Assembly (NCBI GenBank): GCA_949127735.1
Contig: CASBPX010000026.1
Coordinates: 1 to 41,917, forward strand
Direction of reading: 5' to 3'
Source of the DNA: Candidatus Obscuribacterales bacterium
GTDB taxonomy: Bacteria > Cyanobacteriota > Vampirovibrionia > Obscuribacterales > Obscuribacteraceae
Length of the DNA stretch: 41,917 bases
A program made the translations under genes and the position numbers. This document shows, in pieces, positions 1-9,258 of the stretch; within the stretch, counting starts at the first letter, position 1, and every line of letters begins with the position of its first letter. The notes under the pieces were generated by a model, which searched no databases, was not told the origin of the DNA, and saw only the letters and a list, made by a program, of their open reading frames with translations.

Positions 1-1
1 T

Positions 2-1273
2 CAGGGAGAATTACAGTTTCACATGCAAGATGGTAAGTTCATAGGCAAGCTGCAGAGCGGCCGCAACATCGTCATTGAAAAAGATGAGCAAGGCAACAAG
101 CGTGCATACATCTTAGATGCTCAAGGCAACCCAACCTCTGAAGTTTTTGAAGGCGAAAGCGGCTCATACAAAGTCATCGGTAAATTTGAGAACGGCCGTA
201 TCGTCACCTCAAATTCCACTGTAGAACAAGCCGGCGGCATCAATAAACTGGCTGAAGAGATGCAGGAATTAGCCAGAAAAACCAAAGTCAATCAGTTTCA
301 ACAATTTACCGACGGCATCATGACTGTCACTCCAGATGGTTCTGTCATTGCGGCTAAAAAAGATGGCACCGCTTTGATTTCAATCGCTGACGGTCGCTAT
401 CTCGTCAGAAATGCTGATAAGTCGTGGACAATTCACGAAAAAAATAAAGCAGCTGTGCATCTTTCACAGAATGAAGTAAATGAAATTTTGAAGGACAAAG
501 CGCCCGAAAGAAGGGGAATGGTTCAGGCCATTCGCGCCCTGATTAGCTTTGGACACGATCAAAGTTTGACTAACGGCGCTTCAACAATATCGATGGCCGG
601 CAATAGCATGCAAGGTCGCATGAACGAAGTTAAGACTACCACCGACGCCAGTGGTAAAACCGTAGTTACCGGTTTACTCAATGGCGAGACCCAAACTGTG
701 AACGCACAAGACAAAACTGTTGAAGTGAAACACGCTGACGGTAAAGTAGATAGAGTCACCAGCGGTGCTAAGGGATTTAAATTTACAGGCAAAGGCTACA
801 CTTATGACAATGGCAAAGTCACCACCACAAGCGGTGACGTCATCACTTCAAACGGCATTCAAATGGCTAACGGCACTCAAATTCACCGTGATGGCTCCAT
901 CGACTTTGCTGACGGCACAAGCATCAGATCGGACGGCACCATAGTTGAATCTGTACTTTACTCGAAAAAAGAATCTGATCGCACTATGGCTCAAGCCGCA
1001 GACAGCAAAGCTGCCAGTGTAGCCGGATATGCCATGGGCAAAGCCGGTGAAATTCGCAGCCGCGCCGCATCTGGTCATGCCACCGCTAGCGATATCGCCT
1101 CACTCGAAGCTGCCTTCGCCGGACTTTGCGAAGCAGTAACTGCCCTTTCCGGCAATTGCGATCCTTCCACCCAATTTAAACTGTATACAGCTAAGAGCAG
1201 TGTTTCAGAATCAATCAGCGTCGGCAAGGCTCATCTTAATACCGGCAGTAAGCCTGTTGGAGTTGCTGCTTAA
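2..1273 (+). CDS. Unrecognised repeat-rich protein, 5' end outside the window
   Basis: The frame is open from base 2 with no stop before the first ATG at 23, and the residues before that Met continue the same composition, so the gene most likely starts upstream of the window. The visible part is about 423 residues. It is rich in short strand-turn units of the type DG.. / NG.. (for example around bases 640-960), which suggests a beta-repeat or beta-helical surface, followed by an Ala-rich probably helical C-terminus. I see no catalytic motif and no membrane segment. The stop overlaps the convergent KdsC-like gene by four bases. I do not recognise the family; the gene at 15848-16582 has similar DG-turn composition but I cannot show homology. 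Confidence 0.75.
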   Translation, partial: QGELQFHMQDGKFIGKLQSGRNIVIEKDEQGNKRAYILDAQGNPTSEVFEGESGSYKVIGKFENGRIVTSNSTVEQAGGINKLAEEMQELARKTKVNQFQQFTDGIMTVTPDGSVIAAKKDGTALISIADGRYLVRNADKSWTIHEKNKAAVHLSQNEVNEILKDKAPERRGMVQAIRALISFGHDQSLTNGASTISMAGNSMQGRMNEVKTTTDASGKTVVTGLLNGETQTVNAQDKTVEVKHADGKVDRVTSGAKGFKFTGKGYTYDNGKVTTTSGDVITSNGIQMANGTQIHRDGSIDFADGTSIRSDGTIVESVLYSKKESDRTMAQAADSKAASVAGYAMGKAGEIRSRAASGHATASDIASLEAAFAGLCEAVTALSGNCDPSTQFKLYTAKSSVSESISVGKAHLNTGSKPVGVAA

Positions 1274-1842
1274 TCAGCCGACAGAGCGTATTTATCTAAT
1301 ATCTTTTGCCACTGTCCATTAGCTTTCAGGACCAGCTCGGCAACTTCACGCACTGCCCCGCTGCCACCATGAGCGGTGGTAGTAAAATCAGCCTGAGCTT
1401 TTAGTTCAGGGCGAGCATCACCCACGGCAATGCCAAGCCCTGCGCGTTTCATAAGAGGGAAATCAGGAAAATCATCGCCAATGAAAACAACTTGCTCATC
1501 AACTAAACTTTCTTTGGCAAGAATTTCTTCATAGCTCGCTACTTTTTCGAGAAAGCCTTGATAGACATAAGAAATGCCAAGTAGGCGCGCCCTTTCAGTC
1601 ACCGCCGGCGAATCGCGACCGCTAATTACTCCAGACTTAAAGCCGCAGTAGTGTAGAAACAATAGTCCAGCGCCGTCCTGGGAGTTAAAACCCTTAAACT
1701 CGATGGGCTTGCCGTCAGGCCCCGGAAAATAATAAATGCGACCGTCGGTTAAAACCCCGTCGACATCCATCAAAATCAGCTTAATTTTGGCGGCCCGGGC
1801 CACAATATCGTCAGGAATAATTTTTGCAGCGCTGCTTGCCAT
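1270..1842 (-). CDS. KdsC-like HAD phosphatase
   Basis: A 190-residue HAD-superfamily phosphatase of the KdsC type (3-deoxy-manno-octulosonate-8-phosphate phosphatase and close relatives). Motif I is DVDGVLTDG with the nucleophile D26 and acid/base D28, motif II is the SGR triplet, and GDDFPDFPL is the Mg-binding motif typical of the C0 (KdsC) subgroup, which has no cap domain and works as a tetramer. The length fits the family. I chose the ATG at 1842 rather than the TTG one codon earlier, because a GGAG lies seven bases before the ATG. No other Kdo genes are in the window, so the substrate could be Kdo-8-phosphate or another sugar phosphate. The gene is divergent from the FAD oxidoreductase and convergent with the gene before it. 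Confidence 0.88.
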   Translation of the reverse strand: MASSAAKIIPDDIVARAAKIKLILMDVDGVLTDGRIYYFPGPDGKPIEFKGFNSQDGAGLLFLHYCGFKSGVISGRDSPAVTERARLLGISYVYQGFLEKVASYEEILAKESLVDEQVVFIGDDFPDFPLMKRAGLGIAVGDARPELKAQADFTTTAHGGSGAVREVAELVLKANGQWQKILDKYALSAD

Positions 1843-1872
1843 CAATATCTCCAGGTCGTCATTCTAACTAAT

Positions 1873-1885
1873 TCTTGAATCAAGA
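1873..1885. promoter_or_regulatory. 13-base palindrome between divergent genes
   Basis: TCTTGA-A-TCAAGA is a perfect 6-1-6 palindrome in the 109 bases between the divergent KdsC-like and FAD oxidoreductase genes. Its position is right for an operator serving one or both promoters. No regulator gene is adjacent and no convincing -35/-10 pair is visible, so the role is inferred from symmetry and location only. Confidence 0.3.
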
Positions 1886-1951
1886 TCTAAGGTGTGAAAA
1901 CATTAGTGACAATAGAAGCGCCGAGCCGGCTGCAAAGTGGAAGTTGAACCC

Positions 1952-3886
1952 ATGAGTAAATCATTTTTCTATACAGGTACGCCACTTCATTTTGAGGTAT
2001 TGGATGTAGAAGCAGTCAGCGTCTCGGGTGACGATCAGGCGGTGAAACAATATCAACTTGAACAAGCTCCGGCGGTGCACATCTGCGATGTGCTGGTGGC
2101 TGGTGGGGGCATGGGCGGCGTGGCTGCAGCTCTGGAAAGCAGTAAAACTCACTCAACTCTCTTGACCGAAGAAACCTCCTGCTTAGGTGGGCAAATGACG
2201 AGCCAGGGAGTTTGCGCTCTCGACGAAAATAAATATGTGGAAACCACAGGCGCTTGCAAAAGTTATTTGACTATGCGCGAAGGCATTCGCAACCACTATC
2301 GCCAAAGCAATAAGCTAACGGCAGACGCCCTCGCCGACGCACTATTGCATCCAGGTAAATCGTGGGTCACGCGCCTGGCGTTTGAACCAGATGTTGCAGT
2401 GCAAGTTATTGATGACATGCTCGCGCCGGCGGTGGACGCACAGCGGCTGGCGATTATCCGCCGATTGAAAGCAGTGGCGGTGTCGCGGCAGAGTGCCATT
2501 CAGGCAGTACTTTTTATCGATCTCGATAGTGGTCTATTTCTCGAAGTTCAACCGGCCGTTGTGCTTGACGCCACCGAACTTGGTGACCTGATGGCTTTAG
2601 CAAATATTCCTTATAAAACAGGCTCTGATAGCCGCAGTGAGACTGGTGAAAAACACGCACCAGAGGTTGGCGACAACGAGAACGTGCAAGATTTTACTTA
2701 TCCATTTGTGCTTGAGCATTATCCCGGCGAAAATCATGTCATCGAAAAACCTGCAGACTATGACAATTTTATGGCTGCCGGGAAATTTTCTTTTTACGGC
2801 TATCACATGTTCGAAGAAACCGATGATCACAGCACAGGCGTAGTACGCCACCTGTTGCCATTTTGGACTTACAGACGCTTGATTGATAAAAGCCTCTTTC
2901 TACCAGGCATCTACAAATCAGATATTGCCATGATCAACTGGGACAGCAACGATCTCAGAGGCAAAAATATAATCGACAAAACACCTGAGGTGCAAAAACA
3001 ATATTTAGCTCTGGCAAAAAGAGTCAGTCTTGGTTTTCTCTACTGGCTGCAAACTGCGGCCCCGCGCGACGATGGTGGTAAGGGTTATAGCGGCCTGAAA
3101 CTGGTACGCAATATTTTTGGCACCGCCGATGGTTTATCTCGCTATCCTTATATTCGAGAAGCGCGACGTCTCAGCGCCAATACAATCGTCGTGGAGCAAG
3201 ACATAGTGGCATCAGCCAATTTGGGAAGTCGAGCGCGAATTTTTGAAGATTCAGTCGGTATCGGCCTTTACCCTGTAGATATTCATGGCCATCAGGAGGT
3301 GCCTGGCGCGGCGCAAGAGTCTAAACCATTTCAAATACCGCTTGGGAGTCTTCTCACTCATGACTGCAGTAACTACATAGCCGCTTGCAAAAATATCGGT
3401 GTCACTCATATCACCAATGGAGCGTACAGGCTGCACCCCATTGAGTGGGCCATCGGCACAGCCGCCGGCACACTGGCATCATTGCAATTAAGTCGCAAAT
3501 TTGGCGATATTAAGCATTTGTCAAATAAAGACATCTTGCAGACTCAAATGCTGCTAACCGCAGCTGGTGCACCGATCTTCTGGTTCGACGACGTTTTACT
3601 GGACGACGAAAACTTCCAAGCTATTCAGGTCATGGCTGCAACGGGGGTGATCGCCTGCTATTCAGACGAATTGAGCTTTAGACCCGATGACGATTTAGTA
3701 CCTGGAGAAGCGGATCAGGCGGTTAAACGTCTATCAAGTTTTTGTGAAAAACTCTCATGTGACGTGTCGTTTAAAATTACTGTCGGTAATCGAATTACCA
3801 GGCGCGAACTGGCGGAATTATTGTTTGGCGTGTTGAAGCTCAGTGTGTTTTCCAATTCAGGTAGCAGCATCGGTGCATTGAGCTGA
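1952..3886 (+). CDS. FAD-dependent oxidoreductase with SLH-like C-terminus
   Basis: A 644-residue flavoprotein of the FAD_oxidored (PF12831) type. The dinucleotide-binding GGGMGG sits at residues 51-56 after a beta strand, followed by an acidic turn and the GGQMTSQG segment typical of this family, whose members include large secreted or cytosolic dehydrogenases of unknown substrate. The centre is long and full of aromatic residues. From about residue 542 the sequence changes to a unit (FDDV... ai..ma..GVI... SFRPDDDL..., then TRRELAELLF near 615) that looks like an S-layer-homology repeat. No signal peptide is visible. The ATG at 1952 is preferred over the GTG at 1937, because GGAAG lies eight bases before it. 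Substrate unknown. Confidence 0.82.
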   Translation: MSKSFFYTGTPLHFEVLDVEAVSVSGDDQAVKQYQLEQAPAVHICDVLVAGGGMGGVAAALESSKTHSTLLTEETSCLGGQMTSQGVCALDENKYVETTGACKSYLTMREGIRNHYRQSNKLTADALADALLHPGKSWVTRLAFEPDVAVQVIDDMLAPAVDAQRLAIIRRLKAVAVSRQSAIQAVLFIDLDSGLFLEVQPAVVLDATELGDLMALANIPYKTGSDSRSETGEKHAPEVGDNENVQDFTYPFVLEHYPGENHVIEKPADYDNFMAAGKFSFYGYHMFEETDDHSTGVVRHLLPFWTYRRLIDKSLFLPGIYKSDIAMINWDSNDLRGKNIIDKTPEVQKQYLALAKRVSLGFLYWLQTAAPRDDGGKGYSGLKLVRNIFGTADGLSRYPYIREARRLSANTIVVEQDIVASANLGSRARIFEDSVGIGLYPVDIHGHQEVPGAAQESKPFQIPLGSLLTHDCSNYIAACKNIGVTHITNGAYRLHPIEWAIGTAAGTLASLQLSRKFGDIKHLSNKDILQTQMLLTAAGAPIFWFDDVLLDDENFQAIQVMAATGVIACYSDELSFRPDDDLVPGEADQAVKRLSSFCEKLSCDVSFKITVGNRITRRELAELLFGVLKLSVFSNSGSSIGALS

Positions 3887-3938
3887 ACTGAGTGGGACTG
3901 TCTGAGTTGGACCGGTTGAGTGGCGTATGCGATTTTCG

Positions 3939-4000
3939 AAAAAACGGCCATATAACATTGTAATTACGCCGTAATTACAATGTTATACGGTCATTTTTTT
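3939..4000. terminator. Long bidirectional hairpin terminator
   Basis: A perfect 17-base-pair stem (3951-3967 with 3971-3987, loop GCC) sits between the convergent FAD oxidoreductase and SNF2 helicase genes. The stem is extended by further pairs (3946-3949 with 3989-3992, one mismatch and one wobble) and by an A-tract at 3939-3944 facing a seven-T run at 3994-4000. A and T tracts on both sides fit intrinsic termination in both directions. The stem is unusually long and A+T-rich. Confidence 0.8.
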
Positions 4001-4267
4001 GCAATTTAGGGTTGGGTGCGCGGCCAGTATGACGTAGCACTAGCTCTGTGCAATTGCACATGTAAATATCGTTTAAAAATAGCTAGCCTGATTGTGTGAG
4101 TAACATGCAGACGAGGACTGAACCCTTGATGCCAAAACTCCGGCACTTGAGGCCGCGGAGCGCGCGCAGGTGTGATCGATGCAACTACTGCCAAAATCAA
4201 AATCGTTGCGCAAGCTCTTAATGGTCTCACCATCACACTCCCTAGGCAAACACAAAACGTATACGCT
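4001..4267. other. Spacer without a supported gene
   Basis: I see no gene I can support here. On the plus strand a 39-codon stretch between two stops (about 4150-4272) has a plausible composition, but no good ATG or ribosome binding site. It may be a decayed gene end or chance. A short TGTGCAATTGCACA palindrome near 4047 is the only symmetric element. Confidence 0.4.
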
Positions 4268-7200
4268 CTAGAATGAGAACAAGAACTCCAGGTCTTCTTG
4301 CGTAAGTTCTTTAGCCACACTGTCGTCGCCGCCAATAATCAGATCGGCTAATTCTTTTTTCTTCTGCTGCAGGGCAAGAATTTTTTCTTCCACAGTGCCG
4401 CGAGTAATCAGTTTGTAGTTGAATACGTGTCTGGTCTGACCGATACGGTGCGCCCGGTCGGTGGCCTGGTTTTCTACCGCCGGGTTCCACCATGGGTCAT
4501 AGTGAATAACGTAATCTGCACCAGTTAAGTTGAGACCGGTGCCGCCCGCTTTCAAGCTAATCAAGAATATTGGAATCGATGGTGTTTGATTGAAGCGTTC
4601 CACACGATTAAGACGTTCTTTGGCAGGCGTCTGGCCATCGAGATATTCGTAGGTGTAGCCTTCTTTTTCCAGCGATTTGCGAATGATGCCTAGCATTTCC
4701 ACAAACTGACTGAAGATAAGAATTTTGTGGCCTTCATCAACCACTTCACCAATCATGTGCATCAGTGCATCAAGCTTGGCCGATTGGTCCGTAACTTTTT
4801 CGCGATTCTTCAATAATTTCGGATCGCAACAGACCTGACGCAAACGCAGTAGCTCAGCGAGTATTGATATAGATGATCGTTTAATGCCGCGCGAAGCCAC
4901 TTCGTTGAAGACACGCTGGCGGCATTCATCCAGCACATCGAGATAGAGCGAACGCTGCTCGTCATCAAATTCGCAAAGTTGAATAATGTCGGTTCTGTCG
5001 GGCAGATCTTTTTCTACCTGGCTCTTCAAGCGACGCAAAATAAACGGATGCACTGTTTTGCGCAGCTTCATACCAGCGCCGTCGAGACCAGCTTCGATTG
5101 GTCGCTCAAATACTTCATTGAAGTCTTTATATTGACCAAGAAAATCTGGCATAAGGAAATCGAAAAGCGACCACAATTCTTTCAGGCGGTTTTCCACCGG
5201 TGTACCTGACAGAGCCAGGCGGTGGAAGGCTTTGATGCTCTTGGCGGCGATCGCTCCGACTGATTCTGGGTTCTTGATGTTTTGCGCTTCATCAAGAATA
5301 AGAAATTCAAATTGCAGATTCTTGAGCTGCTCGTAATCGCGGCGAATGATACCGTAGGTGGTGAAGATAACATGCGGCTTGTTGGTGCTATCTTTGCCAA
5401 GTCGCTTGAGCAATTCACCACGATCGCGGCCGAGGAACAATGCCGTTTTTAAATCTGGGGTAAATTTGGAAGCTTCCGACAACCAGTTATAAACAACTGA
5501 AGTCGGAGCCACAACCAGAGCCGGGGCGCGGTCATTTTTGCCCTTACCGTTATGATAATGCTTGAGCAGCATGGCGAGAGTTTGAATAGTTTTACCCAGA
5601 CCCATGTCGTCAGCGAGAATTCCGGCCAGTCCATATTCTCTTAAGAACATCAACCAGTTACAGCCTTCCTTTTGATATTCGCGCAACTCGCCTTTGAAAT
5701 CTTTAGGCAATTCAAAAGGTGGCAATTCTCTAAAATGGTGAATCTTATGAATAAATTCCTGGAAGCCTTTGTCGGCTTGTACTGGAATTTCATGCGTTTC
5801 TAAAGCGTGTAGAATTCCCAGGGCCTGATAGAGAGGCCGGGCGCTGTCTTTACTCTGGCCGATAGACTTAAGCAATCCCATCAGAGTTGGCGTAGGCACA
5901 CGCACAAATTGACCATCTGATAGTTTGAGATAACTGCGGTTTTTAAACAGCGCTTCGATTACCAGCGGGAAAGGTACTTCTTCATCGCCGGCCGAGCATT
6001 GCAAATCAAAATCAAATTTGTAAGATTCTTTCTTCAACGAAAGCTTGGCACTTAGTGCCAGCTCTTCTTTGCGCACACGGTAGAAAGCGAGTTGGTCCCA
6101 ACCGGCGGTGTCCCAGTCTTGCGCTTGTTCTGAAGATAGGTGGAAGAGTGCATCGAGCGCAGGCTCTTCGACAAAAGAAAAACGATCGGCTATGGTGCGA
6201 ATCGGCATCATATTGGTGAGGAAGCGGCGCACCTGTGTTTCAGGTTCCCACTGTCTCTCCACCCAGACACTCTGACCTACTTCTGAAATGGTGCGGGTAA
6301 ACTTTTCCGATTCCACAGCACTGGTCTCGTCGCGTGATTGCAAAATCAGATCGCCATAGCGAAATCCTAGAGAAACCTCCAGACTAGAAGCGTCTTGGGC
6401 AGGCTTTTTAGCAGCGGCAGCAGAAAAGCCCTGCGACGAAATAATTGTATTGTTACCGGCTGCTCCCGGCAATTTGCGCTCAGAAAGCTTGATCACTACC
6501 TGTGGTGGCTCGGTAATTGCCACCGGGAACGGGGCTGCAGTTTCATCAAGCAAAACAGGCATTCGCTTTTTCAAAACCGGCAGATCAACCGAGAGGAATT
6601 TCGGCACAACTTCTAATTTGACCACCATGTAGCCAAACGAATCAAAGTATTGGAAAGAGCGGTGGATAGCGCTTAAATCGATGGGATAGAAAGTGTTGTT
6701 GGACAAAATCCAGCTTGAAGCGCCCATAAAGAAAACAGGATGTTCAACCGCTTCGCCTTCTTCAGTCACACCTTCAAGGCGCAACATCAGCTCTCCGCTT
6801 TCGGTTTCAGACAGCACTGCCCGCGGTGAAAGAGCTTTGTCCGAAAACTGCACCAGCTCATTAGTGGTGGTGTTAGTCAATTTGCAGCAGAGGCTCAGGT
6901 GACCAATTACAGTACCTTCGTCGCCACGTGGAATGCGGTGGCCGCCTGCCGGACCTTTGGTAGTTTGCGGCAGCGAAGTTAGATACTTGGCCAGTCTTTG
7001 AATGCGCGAATCGGGCGGCAGTGTCGGCACCACTTCCGTCGGCACTTTTAAAATATTGACTTTGCCTTGAGGTTCGTTGGGCACGACGCCGACGATCATT
7101 GCTAGAGGTTTTTCTAAAACTAAAAGCCCGAGTTCAAAATCGCGTTCGTCAGCGACAACGCCTTCTTCGCGAGGATCATCAAGCAATTCTTTAGCGCGCG

Positions 7201-7570
7201 GCCCTTTTTCTTGCGGGCTCTCACGCTTTTGTTCATCGGCCATATCAAATCTGATGCCGGGATTGTGCCTGGCTATATGAGTCAAAACCACGGCTACAGA
7301 GTGTTTGCAGACATCTTCAAAATAGGGGCAAGAGCAAGCGGCGCGAAAAACACTGGGCGAATCGATATCAACGACAATTTTATAGGCGTCTTTTTCAGAG
7401 CCGATTACCAGCGCTTCAATGTTTGCGCCGTCATCGCTTTCAGAATATTTGAGCACCTTTTTGCGACGGTAGTATTGAACTCCCCGCCGATAGACTGGTT
7501 CACTGCTGGCCTCTTGAAGGGCAGAAAGTGAGAGTGAAACTTTTTTTCCAGATCCCGATATTTGCTTCAT
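4268..7570 (-). CDS. SWIM zinc-finger SNF2-family helicase
   Basis: A 1100-residue Swi2/Snf2 ATPase of the large bacterial type. An N-terminal SWIM zinc finger (C79, C81, C88, H90; CxC-x6-CxH) is followed by a long middle region like the bacterial SNF2-associated domain. The ATPase carries motif I DDMGLGKT near residue 655, motif II DEAQ near 760 and SGTPVENR, then a helicase C lobe ending with the arginine-finger region DRAHRIGQ near 1040. Such proteins are DNA-stimulated translocases thought to remodel protein-DNA or RNA polymerase complexes (RapA/HepA is a distant relative). The ATG is preceded by AAGG at a rather long spacing. The gene follows the coiled-coil membrane protein on the same strand, 172 bases downstream. 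Confidence 0.93.
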   Translation of the reverse strand: MKQISGSGKKVSLSLSALQEASSEPVYRRGVQYYRRKKVLKYSESDDGANIEALVIGSEKDAYKIVVDIDSPSVFRAACSCPYFEDVCKHSVAVVLTHIARHNPGIRFDMADEQKRESPQEKGPRAKELLDDPREEGVVADERDFELGLLVLEKPLAMIVGVVPNEPQGKVNILKVPTEVVPTLPPDSRIQRLAKYLTSLPQTTKGPAGGHRIPRGDEGTVIGHLSLCCKLTNTTTNELVQFSDKALSPRAVLSETESGELMLRLEGVTEEGEAVEHPVFFMGASSWILSNNTFYPIDLSAIHRSFQYFDSFGYMVVKLEVVPKFLSVDLPVLKKRMPVLLDETAAPFPVAITEPPQVVIKLSERKLPGAAGNNTIISSQGFSAAAAKKPAQDASSLEVSLGFRYGDLILQSRDETSAVESEKFTRTISEVGQSVWVERQWEPETQVRRFLTNMMPIRTIADRFSFVEEPALDALFHLSSEQAQDWDTAGWDQLAFYRVRKEELALSAKLSLKKESYKFDFDLQCSAGDEEVPFPLVIEALFKNRSYLKLSDGQFVRVPTPTLMGLLKSIGQSKDSARPLYQALGILHALETHEIPVQADKGFQEFIHKIHHFRELPPFELPKDFKGELREYQKEGCNWLMFLREYGLAGILADDMGLGKTIQTLAMLLKHYHNGKGKNDRAPALVVAPTSVVYNWLSEASKFTPDLKTALFLGRDRGELLKRLGKDSTNKPHVIFTTYGIIRRDYEQLKNLQFEFLILDEAQNIKNPESVGAIAAKSIKAFHRLALSGTPVENRLKELWSLFDFLMPDFLGQYKDFNEVFERPIEAGLDGAGMKLRKTVHPFILRRLKSQVEKDLPDRTDIIQLCEFDDEQRSLYLDVLDECRQRVFNEVASRGIKRSSISILAELLRLRQVCCDPKLLKNREKVTDQSAKLDALMHMIGEVVDEGHKILIFSQFVEMLGIIRKSLEKEGYTYEYLDGQTPAKERLNRVERFNQTPSIPIFLISLKAGGTGLNLTGADYVIHYDPWWNPAVENQATDRAHRIGQTRHVFNYKLITRGTVEEKILALQQKKKELADLIIGGDDSVAKELTQEDLEFLFSF

Positions 7571-7642
7571 GCAAAATTAGCCTTGGAAGGGCAATCTCCG
7601 CCTTTGAAATCGACGGTTTCACCACCTAAATAAGAGCAAATG

Positions 7643-7657
7643 ACCGCTCGGAGCGGT
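7643..7657 (-). terminator. Weak hairpin between the membrane protein and the helicase
   Basis: ACCGCT-CGG-AGCGGT forms a 6-base-pair hairpin. On the minus strand it is followed by a T-rich but interrupted stretch, and a second 7-base-pair hairpin lies at 7715-7732. Either could be an imperfect terminator for the gene ending at 7743 or an attenuator before the helicase. Neither has a clean T run. Confidence 0.28.
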
Positions 7658-7742
7658 GATTGCAGCTTTCCTTCGCGAAAGCCTGGTGAACAGAATTAGC
7701 TTAGCACGACTTAGAGCCTTCTTGAGAAGGCTACGGCCCATA

Positions 7743-8969
7743 TTAGTGCGGGCTCATATCAATGATGTCGGCGTTGGCCGCCTGCTGTGGCTGTGCCTGA
7801 GCCTGTGGCGCTTGAATCGGCGGCGTGCGTGGGGCGAAAGCGCCTTCGACAATGCGCTTCATTTCCACTTGTCTTTCTTCGAGCGAGTTGCAATAGTCGT
7901 GGAGAATGTTGGCCTGACTGCGCAAGGCCGTGGCATTGTCTGACAAATCAGGAATTAAGATTTCTATTTCTTCAAGAATAGAAGACGGCGGGCTGACCAC
8001 TGGTCTAATGCGCACATGCGAAATCACTTGCCCAGACGAACTAGAATTAGAATTGGCCATATTGGCCGCTTCATTGCTGTTGGTGGGCACTGAAAAGTTA
8101 CCGCTCTGACTCATACTTCCGGCTAATGCGTCTCGCAATCTCTCAAGATTCTGCTTCAGTCCCACGGCCCGGCGATAGGCTTGGTCCGCTTCTCTTTCCA
8201 GCCAAACTTTGCGAGCTTTTTGAGTGGCCAGCTCGTTGCTTAAATGCTCGAGCGCTTTTTTGCGAATATCAAGTTCACGCCTTACGTGTTCCACTTCTTT
8301 CTGTTTAAGCTCAAGGCCACGCCGGCGCAGATAAATCAGAAGCAAAATCACCAGAGAAAAGCCGACTGAAGCCATGGAAATATAAAAGTAGCCGCGCTTA
8401 GCGCCTGACATTTCAGCCACACCGGTGACCAGAAAATTGCCGATATCTTCAGCGAAAGGTGGCGGGGGGCTGCGTAAATAATAGATGCGGCCTAAGATTT
8501 TGCCGCGCACTTTAGCACCGGTGGCTTTCGCCTTTTCTTCGCGCGGTGAGGCATGCGCATAAAGCGGCTCGAGTTGCGGTGGGTCGGTAATCAGGTCGAA
8601 AGGTTCAGAGTCATGGGCCAGGCCCTCGGCGGTGGCATCTTTTTGCCAAGACTGCCGATGATAAATTTTGTCTGTTCTATAAAGAACGTTTTCGCCCGAC
8701 GGGTCAGTGACAACCAGGCCAAACAAACCATAGCTTGAGTCAAGAGTCTTTTGAATCAGGTCGTCGCGACCTTCCTGAATCATGGCCGACAGAGTGGCCG
8801 GTAAAGTATGGTGGAGCAGATTAAAATCAGTGGTTTGTACTCGGGCAATAGTGCCCTGCCAGTAGCTCTGATAGTGAACCGAGCACAGAGTCAGCCAAAT
8901 CACTATACCGGCCATACAAACAGCTGGCAGCAGTATGCGATTGCGAAGTGATAGCAGAATCTTATCCAT
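7743..8969 (-). CDS. Two-helix membrane protein with extracytoplasmic domain and coiled coil
   Basis: From the ATG at 8969 this is 408 residues. An N-terminal membrane helix (about residues 10-32) is followed by about 150 extracytoplasmic residues with a Pro-rich end, a second membrane helix near residues 185-205, then a cytoplasmic coiled coil rich in Glu, Arg and Lys (about 205-280), a Ser/Asn-rich linker and a Pro/Gln/Ala-rich tail. The layout resembles the sensor half of a histidine kinase or chemoreceptor, but no kinase, HAMP, cyclase or methyl-accepting signature follows. The frame stays open up to a GTG at 9152. I reject that extension because it has no ribosome binding site and would place 61 odd residues, including a hairpin-forming region, before the first helix. 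Function unknown. Confidence 0.7.
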   Translation of the reverse strand: MDKILLSLRNRILLPAVCMAGIVIWLTLCSVHYQSYWQGTIARVQTTDFNLLHHTLPATLSAMIQEGRDDLIQKTLDSSYGLFGLVVTDPSGENVLYRTDKIYHRQSWQKDATAEGLAHDSEPFDLITDPPQLEPLYAHASPREEKAKATGAKVRGKILGRIYYLRSPPPPFAEDIGNFLVTGVAEMSGAKRGYFYISMASVGFSLVILLLIYLRRRGLELKQKEVEHVRRELDIRKKALEHLSNELATQKARKVWLEREADQAYRRAVGLKQNLERLRDALAGSMSQSGNFSVPTNSNEAANMANSNSSSSGQVISHVRIRPVVSPPSSILEEIEILIPDLSDNATALRSQANILHDYCNSLEERQVEMKRIVEGAFAPRTPPIQAPQAQAQPQQAANADIIDMSPH

Positions 8970-9016
8970 CAAACGCGAGTCTACACCCGCATGTATCTGA
9001 TGTACATACGGGTTTT

Positions 9017-9056
9017 CCCAGGGTGGGAGATTTTTTTGCCACTGCCTGGGCTTTTT
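9017..9056. other. Imperfect hairpin upstream of the membrane protein gene
   Basis: CCCAGG+GTGG pairs with CCAC+CCTGGG (two-base bulge), with a T-rich loop and TTTTT directly after it on the plus strand. No plus-strand gene ends here, so it is more likely a leader structure of the minus-strand gene starting at 8969 than a terminator. This rests on base pairing alone. Confidence 0.3.
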
Positions 9057-9242
9057 CGAACTTTTGCAAAAGATGTTGATGATCGAATGCAAAAAGACGT
9101 TTATAAGTGACAAAGTTCTGGGTATTAAATACTCGTGGACGAAAGCTCTCACGGAGGAATCGGTTAGAGCCCAACTTGGTCAAAACCATTGTGTCTACTA
9201 CAAACCCAAACGGGAAATACCACCACTAGGTGGCTACATATT

Positions 9243-9255
9243 CGAACATATGTTC
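9243..9255. promoter_or_regulatory. LexA-box-like palindrome
   Basis: CGAACATATGTTC is a perfect GAAC-N4-GTTC palindrome plus the flanking C, which matches the SOS box bound by LexA/DinR in Gram-positive bacteria (CGAAC-N4-GTTCG) except for the last base. It lies in the 495-base spacer between divergent genes, 274 bases from the membrane protein start and 210 from the repeat protein start. Cyanobacterial LexA sites differ somewhat, so the assignment rests on motif match only. Confidence 0.4.
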
Positions 9256-9258
9256 AAT

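Noticed and set aside
4006..4335. Minus-strand frame of 109 codons in the spacer and helicase 3' end
   Set aside because: It is in another frame of the SNF2 gene for part of its length and begins without a ribosome binding site; the composition is Cys/Trp/Arg-rich as in shadow frames.
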